Origin: Zingiber officinale
Taxonomy: Eukaryota; Streptophyta; Magnoliopsida; Zingiberales; Zingiberaceae
Direction: 5' to 3'
Assembly (NCBI RefSeq): GCF_018446385.1
Contig: NC_056000.1
Span: 32,008,011 to 32,072,010, forward strand
DNA length: 64,000 nucleotides
The position numbers and the translations under genes are program-made. Below are positions 22,963 to 34,042 of the stretch, piece by piece. Within the stretch, counting starts at the first letter, position 1. Every line of letters starts with the position of its first letter. The notes beneath the pieces are model-generated. The model worked only from the letters and a program-made list of their open reading frames with translations, ran no database searches and was not told the DNA's origin.

Positions 22963-24423
22963 TCACTTCTTCTTGGTGCCACCCTTGGTGATCTTAGCAC
23001 TTGTTGGATCCTTCTTCTCGGCACTTTTGATGACACCGACAGCCAGAGTCTGTCGCATGCCCCTTACCGCGAAACGGCCAAGAGGAGGATACTCGGCGAA
23101 GGTCTCAACAACCATGGGCTTTGAAGGAACCATCTTCGCTAAGCCTGCATCACCATTCTTTATGAATTTTGGTTCTTTCTCAAGTTCCTTGCCAGACCGC
23201 CTGTCGATCTTGGTGAGTATCTCGGCAAACTTAACGGCAATGTGAGAGGTGTGGCAGTCAAGTACAGGGGTATATCCATTTGCGATTTGTCCAGGATGGT
23301 TCATGATAATAACTTGAGAAGTGAAACTGACTGTTTCCTTTGCAGGATCATCTTTGGAGTTAGAGGCAACATAACCGCGCTTGAGGTCCTTGACAGCTAC
23401 ATTCTTGACATTGAAATCTACGTTGTCACCAGAGTGGGCCTCTTGCAGAGTCTCATGGTGCATCTCGACAGACTTAATCTCAGTAGTCAGTCCAGTTGGA
23501 CCAAAAGTGACAACCATACCAGGCTTGAGCACACCAGTTTCGACATGACCAACCGGAACAGTGCCAATGCCTCCAATCTTGTATACGTCCTGAAGAGGAA
23601 GGCGAAGGGGCTTGTCTGAAGGTCTCTTTGGTTCCTGGATCAAGTCAAGTGCCTCAAGGAGGGTTGGACCCTTGTACCAGGCCAGGTTGGAGGACTTGTC
23701 ACTCATGTTATCACCCTCAAAACCAGATATCGGAACAAAGGGAATCTTCTCTGGATTATAACCAACCTTCCTTAAGTAAGAAGAAACTTCCTTAGACAAT
23801 TTCGTCATACCGGGCTTTGGAGTACTTTGGGGTTGTTGCATCCATCTGCATGTTGGATGGAAGACTTAAATCAGCTCGATAATATCTTTGAAGGATAGAA
23901 CTCGGAGATCGAACAAGAGGATAGAATTCAAGCGTGTAACATAGAAGTACTTGAAGTTGGTCCTTGGTTGGATATATTCACCTTCTTGCAGCAGCAAATC
24001 ATCTGCCTCACACCGACAGTGAAAGCCAGCAATGCATGTTTGCGAGTCTGGCCATCCTTTGAGATACCAGCTTCAAAGCCGCCGGCGGTTGAGTCGATGA
24101 TGATGAGAACGGCTCAGTCAGCCTGAGAGGTTCCGGTGATCATATTTTTGATGAAGTCCCGTGCAGTAGTACTTGGTGGTCTCAAACTTCCAAAGGGCTA
24201 TGTCAATAGTAATTCCTCTCCCGTGTTCAGCCTTGAGCTTGTCGAGAACCCAGGCATACTTAAATGACCGTTTGTTTATCTCCGCGGCCTCCTTTTCGAA
24301 CTTCTCAATAACACGCCTGTCAATGCCACCCAATTTGTAGATGAGATGGACAGTGGTGGTCGATTTGCCTGAGTCGACATGGCCAATAACCACAATATTG
24401 ATATGAATCTTCTCTTTCCCCAT
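22963..24423 (-). pseudogene. translation elongation factor eEF1A, inactivated
   Basis: eEF1A is the GTPase that delivers aminoacyl-tRNA to the ribosome. Exon 1 (24423-23982) and exon 2 (23845-22963) flank a 136-base intron at the position conserved in plant eEF1A genes (before MDATTP). The start [20 protein letters not shown] and the Lys-rich end are present, so the copy spans the full length. It is dead: about 22 bases are missing near 24160, which removes the DxPGH (G3) box and shifts the frame; the Cys codon in the QADCAV region is TGA (24114-24116); the Asn of NKMD is Lys; and one extra T near 23797 shifts the frame again just before KEVSSYL. The P-loop remains but the following Gly is Val. 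The retained introns show a duplicated gene, not a processed copy. Confidence 0.92.
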
Positions 24424-24437
24424 TTTGTCACTGAATG

Positions 24438-25447
24438 CTGGAAAATGAAGGTTTAATGGCTCTCATGATAAATGTCAAAGATCATCATCCAAGTAATGGA
24501 CTACCATAGTGAATTCCATAACTATCAAGAGCAAACAAGCACACAATCCTTTGGAATTTGTAGAAGGTAAGAAAAAAAAACTAACAGAAAAAAGATTTTA
24601 TCTGAATATGAGCAAGATTTTTCTACTCTAACTTTGGAGCGAGATGGAATCCATAGCTATGAGCAAGATTTTTCTAGGTTAAAACATTAATCAGTGAAAT
24701 ATAATCCTACAAGGGATTTGCCTATGCATCTTTATAAAACTTCATTCAAGCAAATCATCAGGCACCTCTCAATGGAACGATTTTATGAAGCACTGTGTTC
24801 TTTCATAAGCCAATATGCTTCTCGTTCGTATTCCCATCCTTAGGCCCTCATCTACTCCAATCAATTAAAACTAGATTAAACGAACCCTAATCTACATGAA
24901 ATCAAACAAATCATAGCGAGTACATTGCATCAGAAGATTTATAAGAAAGCTACCGGATTTCAAATCAAGAAAAACAAAGGATGAAAACAAAAGCTCGAGA
25001 TCGGACCCCAATGCACCGGGCCCAAATCTCTTGGTCTCCCAAAAATCATGTATCAGGGGATGGATCATTTATAATTACGATCGTATCATGATCGCGATCC
25101 TATCGCAATTAGTTGTGATCTCTTCTTGGATTCACCGTCTCTCAAGTTATAATTTGGGTCAGGACGAATGGTCGAAGTCCACCCGGAGGTCGTCCCCCAC
25201 CCGGCCCCAAGCTGTCTAACCACTTGCCCACGATCGGCTACTTCTGGGCGGCTTTCGACCATCCGTCCTGATCCAAATTATAATCTGGGGACGGTGAATC
25301 CAAGGATAAATCGTAACCAATTACAGTCGAATCACGATCACGATCTGATGATAATTATAAGTGGTTCATCCTCTGTTCTACCATATCAATTCAAAATTGA
25401 AAGTTTGCTGACCAAAAAATAGAGAAGGGCTAAAATGTACCAGATAC
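24438..25447 (-). other. leader intron of the eEF1A pseudogene
   Basis: The donor CTTG|GTATCTG (25448/25447) and the acceptor TTTCCAG (ending 24438), 14 bases before the ATG, bound a 1010-base intron. This matches the leader intron known from plant eEF1A genes. A foldback element lies within it. Confidence 0.65.
25057..25372. mobile_element. small foldback/MITE-like element with long inverted arms
   Basis: Left arm 25057-25185 and right arm 25250-25372 are imperfect reverse complements for roughly 120 bases. Paired landmarks are TTATAATT, TGATCG, GGATTCACCGTC, TTATAATTTGG and TCAGGACG. The centre (25186-25249) is short and partly paired. There is no coding capacity. No clear target duplication was found, so the class is uncertain. 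It lies in the leader intron of the eEF1A pseudogene. Confidence 0.7.
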
Positions 25448-25568
25448 CAAGCGAAGCAAGGATCAGACGATCTCAGACAGAAGAAGAAAGGTGAGCGATT
25501 TCGATCTGCAAGTGAGCTATCGATCGAGGAGTCCGCCTAGCCGAAGACGATGGCTTCCAGCGAGCACA

Positions 25569-25575
25569 TTATATA
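25569..25575 (-). promoter_or_regulatory. TATA box of the eEF1A pseudogene
   Basis: TATATAA on the minus strand, about 120 bases upstream of the leader intron donor. It fits a start near 25540 and shows the copy arose with its promoter. Confidence 0.5.
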
Positions 25576-25859
25576 GAAGCTCGCCGGCGATCGCTGGACG
25601 CGAAGGGTTTCTCGCCCACCGTCCGCTTCGACCATTTCGCGGCCGATGATCAAGATGATCGGACGGCTGGTAATGCGTCTTGGGGACTTGGTTTACGTGG
25701 AGGGCACGGGCGCATTTTGAATAATTTTTGGTGTTGCGTGGCGATCTGTGCACCGTTGATCGTTGTGATCTGACGGTAGAGAAGGAGTTAAGTGTCTCAT
25801 GGCCGGTAGTCTTCTGCTCAGAGGTCAACGATTTTTTGCCACCAATGCGTGGCGGCAAA

Positions 25860-27175
25860 GGAAGCGGTTGACGGTTGACAACCGTTAATGTGCGACAGGG
25901 AAGAAAAGCTAATTAAAATTATTATTATTTTAAAAATATATCTATAATATTATTTACTTATTTACGTTGTACTTGTAATTTACATTTATTTAAGGATGAA
26001 AATTAATCATGGACCCAACAGAGTGAGGTCAAGATTAAAACATTATAAATTGAAGAAAATGACGGGTTTTGCAGTTAAAATATGGCAAAGATATCAAAAT
26101 GGATCGTTGGGCTGGGCACACCTAAAGCCTTTTGTTGTTTTTCTTTTCAAAATGGATAGTTATATCTCACTGTATATTTTTAATATAGTATTAAATATGT
26201 AAAAATTCTTCATATTTAAAATTTTAAAACATAAAATATAAGAACTCTATAAAATAATAGAGGTAATATATATTGAAGAAATTAATATTTTACGTGTATT
26301 AAAAAGATAAAATGGGTAGTAAATCAAAAAGATGATAGAGAATTCGAATTTTAAATTATGATATATATGAACTGAGTAAAATAAAAAATGAAATAAGTAT
26401 TGCTATAGATAATTTACTAAATAATAAATTAATAGGCATAGGTAGAACGAGATATGATTATAATTTTTAAGATAATTATGGTAATAGAAACTATTAATAT
26501 ATATAATTAGGGCATATACGCCTAAAATAAAATTAGATAAAGACACCAAATATATGTTTTGGGATGACATTCTACTAAATAAAATAATTTTAATAGGAAA
26601 AAATCTATATGAGTATGTATAAGTAAAAAATAAGAAATATAATAGGTTATGAGTTTGGAATAATAAATGAGAAGGAAAAAATTATATTGAAATTTAAGAT
26701 AGACCTTATGTTAGTTAATATATTTTTCAAGAAAAAAATTATAAAATTATAAATTATAAATTGACTTTCTTATTTTAAAAAATAAAAAAATTTATAAAAA
26801 TTATAAGATATATATTGAGAAAACTTAATTATCTAATATAATTAGTAGTGTTGGATATGAATTATTGTTCTATCAAAATCATAAACAAAACTATAGAAAT
26901 ATAGTTCGGATACTCGGAGGCCTATCTGGGCGCCCTGATTCACTTTTACTGATCGGGGCATTGGACTTACACTTAGTCACCCTTGAGTGTGTAGGGTATC
27001 AAACTCTATATATGAGATTTTTATCTTGTACACCCTTACCCTACATACTTTTGGGCATCTCTCAAATGTTCGGGTGCCTAGATGCCCGCCAAGGCACCAG
27101 ACTCACTTTTTTAAGTCGAGACGCCCAAGCGAGCATCCGAGCATCTAAACATGTGATTGACGTCTAGGAGTATTC

Positions 27176-27180
<5 letters not shown>
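25860..27180. other. AT-rich spacer left of the viral insertion
   Basis: 25900-26860 is very AT-rich with no usable frame. 26880-27180 is less AT-rich and contains several repeats of CCTAGATGCCCG-like words on both strands, as in a small unclassified repeat. No gene is supported. Confidence 0.5.

Positions 27181-27207
<27 letters not shown>
27181..27207. repeat. (TA)n microsatellite at the viral junction
   Basis: 27 bases of pure TA repeat directly left of the first virus-related base (about 27208-27210). Confidence 0.95.
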
Positions 27208-27209
27208 GA

Positions 27210-27635
27210 CAACAGTAATGTAATGATGTTGTAATTTTTTTTTTATGTTTACTCTACTTTTTGTTCTTGTTTGTTTTCTAGGGAGTCTTACCTATTCAAG
27301 ATCTCACCGTTTAATCAGTGATCCATCTTACGCGTAAGATTTTGGGTTAAGGATACCTTTCTTACTTAGCCCGCACAAGTCTTATATGATTTTGGTTATT
27401 CCTAATACAGTTACCGTTTACATATTGGTTACTTGGATAAGGACTGAGGAAAAGAACCAAAAAAAGATAGACAGAATATCTTTCTTATGAAACTCAGTTT
27501 ATCATCATAAAAACAAGCATAGATCTTATTTAGCGGAGAATTTTACAGGGAATTGCAACCAGAAAACTAAGAGAGTTACATATTTGTACATAAAGACAGC
27601 TTACAAAAGAAAACTTACAAAGAAAGCACACTTGA
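27210..27635 (-). repeat. inverted copy of the viral leader (left arm)
   Basis: This is the reverse complement of 63150-63602 with scattered differences and a few small gaps. It shares for example TAGCGGAGAATTTTACAGGG, CTTACTTAGCCC and ATCTTACGC. It ends a few bases before the primer site. Confidence 0.9.
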
Positions 27636-27638
27636 GCA

Positions 27639-27651
27639 TGGTATCAGAGCC
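27639..27651 (+). promoter_or_regulatory. tRNA-Met primer binding site of the pararetrovirus
   Basis: TGGTATCAGAGCC, complementary to the 3' end of initiator tRNA-Met; by convention this is the start of Caulimoviridae genomes. It lies 28 bases before the first viral ATG at 27679. Confidence 0.85.
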
Positions 27652-27678
27652 TTAAGACCCTTCAGAACCATACAATTT

Positions 27679-28038
27679 ATGAACAAAATACAATTTAAAA
27701 ACACTCATTATGAAGAAGCTATTGATTTCTCTCAACAATTTGCTAAGAATAAAGACACCAGTTACAGTAACGCTGCACTAGTAAATCAATAGTTATTTAC
27801 TTCCTTACATTATAGGCTCACAGTTTTAGAAACTCAACTTCTTACCCTTGAAAGTCATATCTATAAAAACACCCATACAAGTGATCTAAAAGAAGCCCTA
27901 GAAAGCATAATTAAAGACCTTAGTAAATTGTCTTTAGGAAAAATAATTACTCGACAACAACCTACTACTTATAAGTTTCTTACATACAAGACCCAGGACC
28001 TCATTCCAAATGGATATACGAACAAAGACACAAATTGA
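27679..28038 (+). pseudogene. endogenous pararetrovirus ORF1-like small protein
   Basis: A 119-codon frame with one TAG at 27790-27792. It has a leucine/glutamate-rich coiled-coil stretch (RLTVLETQLLTLES) and a tail with KLSLGK. Size, position directly after the primer site and the coiled coil resemble the small first ORF of several Caulimoviridae. Its role is not known to me. It overlaps the next ORF by 29 bases. Confidence 0.5.
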
Positions 28039-28912
28039 AAGCTTTTCTGGATTATCACAAATTTTAAGACAACCAAATAGAAACTTATCTGTGATTCCCA
28101 GGTGGTCGTCAATAAATATTGCTACTTATCAATTAGAAGAACTTATAGACATTGAACATAATCTAGATACCTTTTCTAACGAACAACAAAATACCTTAAA
28201 TCCAAGGAGAATATATAATCAAGGACTATTATCCTTCTTTACATCACTCTATAGACATCACAAGACACAATCACTTCATCTACCAGATGGAGGTGAAGAA
28301 AGATTTACTCATGGCTGAAGAATCGGCACGAACACTTTTACAAAGAAAACACCACTACATACATCTAGGACTAATAGTATTTGGCCTAAGAGGACTTACT
28401 AGAAAAGTATAGGAGCCAAAGTATTTTTAGTCCTTTATGACTCAAGATTTTCTGACAATGATAAGGCAATTATTGGACTCATTGAAGTAGATATGAATAA
28501 CAATTTAGGAATTACCTATTTCTGTCCAAACTTCAATATGACAATCCCAGACTTTATAGAATATATTAAAATTTCAGTACAAGCCAGAGGGTATGGAGAC
28601 TTTCAAAGACATAATATAAAAATAGACATAATCTTTTTAGGAAAAATAATGACAAATATTAACAATAGTTTTAAAGTTCAAATTACTATTATTATTGAAA
28701 CCCTTACTACAAAATGCATTTATTTCCTCAAATCTAAGGACTTTTCATCTACTTTACTTCCCGGATTAGATTGGACTCTTAATTTGGAGATAAGCGCTAA
28801 ACCACAAACTTTACAACCAATGAAATCCATTATTTATAAAGATAGACACGATAGCTCCATAATAAGATTTCATAATAAACACGATAACTCCATCACAAGA
28901 AGAAGATCATGA
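28010..28912 (+). pseudogene. endogenous pararetrovirus movement protein (30K superfamily)
   Basis: The N-terminal part is open at 28010-28318 and the core at 28493-28912; several stops and a frame change separate them. The core has the 30K-family pattern: a VFLVLYDSRF strand, an EVDM turn, TYFCPNFNMTIPDF, then a long helix/strand stretch up to LPGLDWTL. Such proteins enlarge plasmodesmata for cell-to-cell spread in living viruses. This copy cannot encode the whole protein. Confidence 0.65.
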
Positions 28913-28928
28913 AGAAAATCAAACTAAT

Positions 28929-30459
28929 ATGAACTTAATGAACATAGAATATAGCATACTGGAAACTCATACAAACAACAGTGTTGAGAATAATTATTTA
29001 TTTTATGATGACCTAAATGAATATGTTTACATCTCATTTGAAATAGCTACTTATTTCACTAAAGAAGATTTAGAAGAATTAGAAACCTTTGACCTTCTAC
29101 ACCATAAATTAGAGCTTGACTGGATATTATATTTTGATGAGGACCATAATATAATCACTAAAAAGCAAGATTACTTTTCAACAATAAATCTAATGAATCC
29201 AGCCGAATCTAGTAGTACTAGTAATTTCATACCACAACCATTACAAGTAAGATACCCTGAAAGCTCTATGAGAACTATGGATTATGGAGAAGGACATCCT
29301 CCAAGAACAAAGATTACCCCATATACTAATAATAATCCTTTGTTAAGAATAATAGGAAAAAGGAGACCACCTGAAATTACTTATTTTGGTAAAAATTCAG
29401 TCTTATTAAATATTGGAGAATGTAATGATCCACAACTTTATGATACCTATTTAGAACAGTGGATAGTCTCTGTTAAAAGAGATTATCAAGCCAGACATGA
29501 ACTAGACATAGAAACAGGAGAAGTCATGATAAGAGTAGGGGGAAATTACTTAGGTGATGTTGCCAGGGCAGCATGGAAAGCTTATAAAACTACATATCCT
29601 GAGGAAGTAGCCAGGATGGCTTCACAAGGAAATAACAAACTCAATTTTTGATATACAATTCATAGGTTATTTACCTCCAGAGATGCTAATACTGGATTAG
29701 ATATAAGACAAAAAAAAACTATGAGAGACTTAGAATAATTACAACTTTTTAGCTGGAACTGGATTAAACCTTTTTGTAATGACTTCTTAGTATTAACAGC
29801 AGTCTCAGAAAACTATTGTAACCCCAAACTAGGGGAAAGACTCTTTAGCAAACTTCGAAGAGACTTAGGAAAGGAAATACAAGGCCTGGACATATATGAA
29901 TGTAGCACCACAATACGATAACATTGGAGTAAGAATACAACACATTATTTCCATACTTAAAGAAAAGTGTACCTATATTCATATACAAAAGCAACTTAAA
30001 AATCAACAATATAGATTTTGTAGCCATATATATACCCCTCAACAATATGGTCTCACCCAACCTAGACCAAGACTAAATCATTCATCAAGAACACTCAGAA
30101 GATCGGTATCAAGGCTCAAGGCAATAAAACCCAAAAAGACCTACTATGTTAGAAAAAGTAGAGAAAAGAAACCCTATCTGAATAAAGAAAAACATGTGTG
30201 AAAATTCAAACCAAAGAAGATGTATGCTAATACCATCACATGTTTCGCCTATAATGAACAAGTCACTTATCTTCTGCCTGCCCAAATAAAAAGAATTTAT
30301 ATACCAGAGAAGCAAAGCTAGTTACCTGTACAAACCTTGATTTAGTAGAAGTACAATCAGATGTTTCTGACACATCCTCCATCTATTTTATTGTTTCTGT
30401 AGATGACGTGGAAGAAGTTATTCCTCTTTCTGACTATAGTCTTGTAAACTCCTTCTTAT
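28929..30459 (+). pseudogene. endogenous pararetrovirus coat-protein region with zinc-knuckle remnant
   Basis: A 240-codon frame (28929-29651) has an acidic N-terminus and a core around RYPESSMRTMDYGEGH and GGNYLGDVARAAWKAYK, typical of Caulimoviridae capsid regions. It continues in other frames to about 30200 (basic KPKKTYYVRKSREKK) and to a CCHC-like motif near 30237-30290. There the second Cys is Tyr, and a frameshift follows. An acidic tail reaches the antisense LTR at 30460. Stops lie at 29649 and beyond. Confidence 0.65.
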
Positions 30460-31374
30460 TGGAGCTACTCGAAATTCCATTCTGTTTCCCCTATACAAAA
30501 ATTTGTACAAGCACAGAACTTTTTCTAGCAACCCATGTGCTTTTCAGAAGTTAAACTTGTATTGCAAACGAAACTTAACATTATTAATCCAATTTCAACC
30601 CATGTGTTCATCAGAAGTTAAACCATATTATAGAAGTTGATTAAATATCTATTTCAATGATTGACTTCCAGGTCATTGGCGAGGCACTCAACCTTCTTGG
30701 GTATGAGATCATCCACCACTTCCTAGTCAAAACCTTTCAAAGAAATTGAATATTTAAACTTCTTACAGTAAACCTTAGGTTAAACTACAGAGACCTCAAT
30801 CAAAGCACAAGATCGCTAGCCTCTTGTGTTAGTACTTCAAGATCCATACAAAGGAAAAAAATAAACTAGTACACAACGGAAACAATTAACTAGTTATACC
30901 TTTCTTTGTAGCTTAAAGACCTCTTGATCTTCTGTTGTATTCCTCTCCTCCTCTTGGACGTCGTGTGGGCGATGATCTACCAAGACGCAAAAACCACCCA
31001 AGCCCTTCTTTCTTCCAAGACTTTCGGCCACCAAGTGATCAAAGCTAGGAACACCACCTCTTGTTCTTCTTTCTTCCTTGCAACCCGCCGGCCACAAGAT
31101 CGTTGAAGCCTCTTGATGCCGCCGGCCTTAGATAAGAAAGCAAGGGGAGAATAAGAATATGAGGGGGTCGCCCACAAGGAGAATAGAAGAGTAATAGAAA
31201 TTATGTAGATGATTATTACCTCTAAGGCACCATTTATCCTCTTTTATAATCCTTGGTAATTGCTAAAAAGGAAAGATTTTAACAACAATTAAAATCTCTT
31301 TTTTAAATTTCCTATTGTGGATGACTACAAAAGGAAAGTTTTAAAATTAAAAATCCCTCTTTTAAACATTGTAG
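30460..31374 (-). repeat. antisense solo LTR, distal (3') part
   Basis: This is the reverse complement of the 3' portion of the copia LTR seen at 31375-34021. It begins with a worn TGGAGCTACTCG (complement of CGAGTAGCA) and includes the antisense of the GAAGATCAAGAGGTCTTT segment. It continues at 41274-42533 beyond the nested element. The 5-bp repeats are CTTAT (30455-30459) and CTTCT (42534-42538), a four-of-five match. Confidence 0.85.
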
Positions 31375-34021
31375 TGTTAGAGTGTATACTAAAAGCCTAG
31401 CTTTTGGTATAAACATTTATCTAGAAATAAGAATCACATTGGTCAAATGTCTACATTTGTGATAAATGTAGTTGTTCAATTAATTTATATTGTAGATAAC
31501 ATGGTGTGTGGTGTCACACACAGAAGATCATGTTATCAGTACCTTATAAATTATAAACAGTAGCTCACGACCAAGATGGAAAGGAACAAACCATTTGAAG
31601 GTCGTAGTGTAATTAGGTATTAGTTTATCTTAACTATATAATTACACTAGTACACTTAGAGTGTATTGAGTAGGACCATTAGAGGTCGTTTCTTTTATAC
31701 TGACTTTATAAAGAAACAAAGACCTCAGTTATTATGGAAGTGTGTGCTCTTAATCCTAATATAATAACAAGCACATATATTTGATATTTATTTCTTTAAT
31801 TTATCAATGGGTGAGATTTAGTTCGATGAATCAATAAGCCCGATAAGTTGGGAAATGATATCACTTATAGTGTGTGTTGTTGATTATAGAAGGAAACTGT
31901 GTCCTAGTGATCTAGGTTGAGAATGTCCTCAAGAGGAGCTCATAAGGATTGGCATGTTAAACCCTGCAGGTGGACTTAGTCCGACATGACAATGAAGTTG
32001 AGTGGTACTACTCTTGGAGCTAGATATTAATTAAGTGAGTTGTCAGTAACTTACTTAATTAGTGGATATTTGTTATCTTAAACACAGGGAGACTAACACA
32101 CTCATAATAAGAAGGAGCCCAAAATGTAATTTGGGATTGGTGCGGTAGTTCAATAATAGTTCTTTAGCGGAATGAATTATTATTGATGAAATTAAGTTGT
32201 GTGTTCGGGGCGAACACGGGATGCTTAATTTCATCGGGAGACCAAAACCAATTCCTCCTCTTGGTCCCTATCGTAGCCTCTAGTATATAGAGATTTATAC
32301 CCACCGCATACCCACCTTCTTACCCATCAATGGGGCGGCCAAGCTAGCTTGGAACCCAAGCTAGGGCCGCCAAAACCAAGTGGATGAGCCATGTAGGTGG
32401 CGGCCAAAGCATGGGTCCCAAGCTTAGGTGGCGGCCACTAGAATATTAAAAGGATTTTATTAAAATTATTTCTTATGTGGATATCATGGTTTTAAAGAGA
32501 GTTTAAAATTAAAATTTCCTTTTATAGCTTTCTACAAAGATTAAGAGAAGAGATTAATCTCTTTCCTTATTTGTAGTTTAAAAGGATGGTTTTAATTTTG
32601 GTAAAACTTTCCTTATTTGTAAATCATCTACATGTTTAAAGAGAGTTTAAAATTTGAAATCTTTCCTTATTTGTTGATTAAAGGAGGATTTTAAATTTTA
32701 AGAAAACTTTCCTTTTAACCATGTTCATGATTTAAAAGAAAGTTTAAAATTAATAATTCTCTTTTATTAGTTTCTATAAAAGATTAAGAAAAGATTTGAT
32801 ATCTTTCCTTATTTGTAGATTAAAGAGATTTTAATTTTAAGAGATAACTTTCTTTTATCCACATGTTTAAAAGAAAGATTTTAATTTATTAAATTTCCTT
32901 TTATTAACCACCATGAAGGGAAAAATTATTTGAGAAATTTTTATAAATTTCGAGCAATTAGGAAGTTTTAATTCTTGTGTGAATTAAAATTTCCTTGATT
33001 AAAGGATTAAGGTGGCGGCCATAAATAGAAAAGAGAAAATTATTTTAATTAAATAAATTTTCCTTTTTAATGGCAAAAGAATTAAGGAAGTTTTTTATTA
33101 AATTTTCCTTATTTGCCAAGACCAAGGATTATAAAAGAGGGGTAGAGGAGGCTTCAAGGTGAATGTCTCTATTTATTTTTCTCCCTTTTTTCTTCTTTGG
33201 GTGTGGCTGGCCCTTTCTTTTCTTTCCTCTCCTTTGTGTGGCCGAAACTTTCTCATGGTGGAGTTAGCTTTGGTGGCCGGATCTAAGAAGGAGAAGAAGG
33301 AGAGAAAAGAAGCCTTTTTTCTAGCATCCCTTGGAGCATGGTGGTGGTGGCCGAACCTCTTCATCCTAGAAGAAGTTTTGATGGCCGAAACTTGCAAGGA
33401 AGAAGAAGGTACTTGGTGGTTCTCATCTCGGAAGATCGTTGCCCACACAACGTCCGAGGTTAGAAGAGGAATACGGTAGAAGATCAAGAGGTCTTTCTAA
33501 AAGGTATAACTAGTAATTTTTCTTTCCGCATCATACTAGTTATTTTTGGAAATAATACTAAATACAAGAGGCATACGATTCTAGAGTTTTGAATTTGTTT
33601 TCGATATAGTGTTCTTTTGTTTTTCTTTTCCTTGTGATTTGATTGTTCTTTTCGGTTAACCTAAAGTTATTTTAGGAAATTAAATATTAGCTTTCTATAA
33701 AAGGTTTTGTCTAGTCGGTGGTGGTTGCTCCCATATCCAAGAAGGCCATGTGCCTCGCCACGTCAGTACTGGGAACCGATTATGGAAATTAATATTTAAT
33801 GGAATTAATAACTTAAGGTGATTTGGGTCGAACGTGTTAAGTTTCGCAGGAGACCCAAGTCAAAACCTAAAAGAACGAATAGATTAAGTTTTGGATCAAA
33901 CGTGTTAAGTTCCGCAGGCGATCCAAAATTTAATTTAAAAGAACACATGGTAGCTAGGAAAAGGTTCAGACCTTTGTACAAAATTTTTGTACAGTGGAAC
34001 CTCTAGGCTTTCCGAGTAGCA
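31375..34021 (+). repeat. 5' LTR of full-length copia element
   Basis: 2647 bases starting TGTTAGAGTGTATACT and ending GAGTAGCA. Nearly identical to the 3' LTR at 38607-41268 apart from a block of one-base shortenings at about 32330-33220. Confidence 0.95.
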
Positions 34022-34030
34022 ACCAACAAT

Positions 34031-34042
34031 TGGTATCAGAGC
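34031..34042 (+). promoter_or_regulatory. primer binding site of the copia element
   Basis: TGGTATCAGAGC, nine bases after the 5' LTR end; complementary to tRNA-Met. Confidence 0.85.

Noticed and set aside
22946-23619. + strand open frames of 99 and 125 residues
   Set aside because: They are shadows of the antisense eEF1A pseudogene.
26865-27167. 100-residue open frame left of the virus
   Set aside because: No known domain; it contains repeated short words and is more likely part of a small repeat.
33159-33479. 106-residue open frame repeated in both copia LTRs (also 40409-40726)
   Set aside because: It is kept only because the LTRs are nearly identical; Trp/Lys-rich composition with no domain. 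The older solo LTR does not keep it open.
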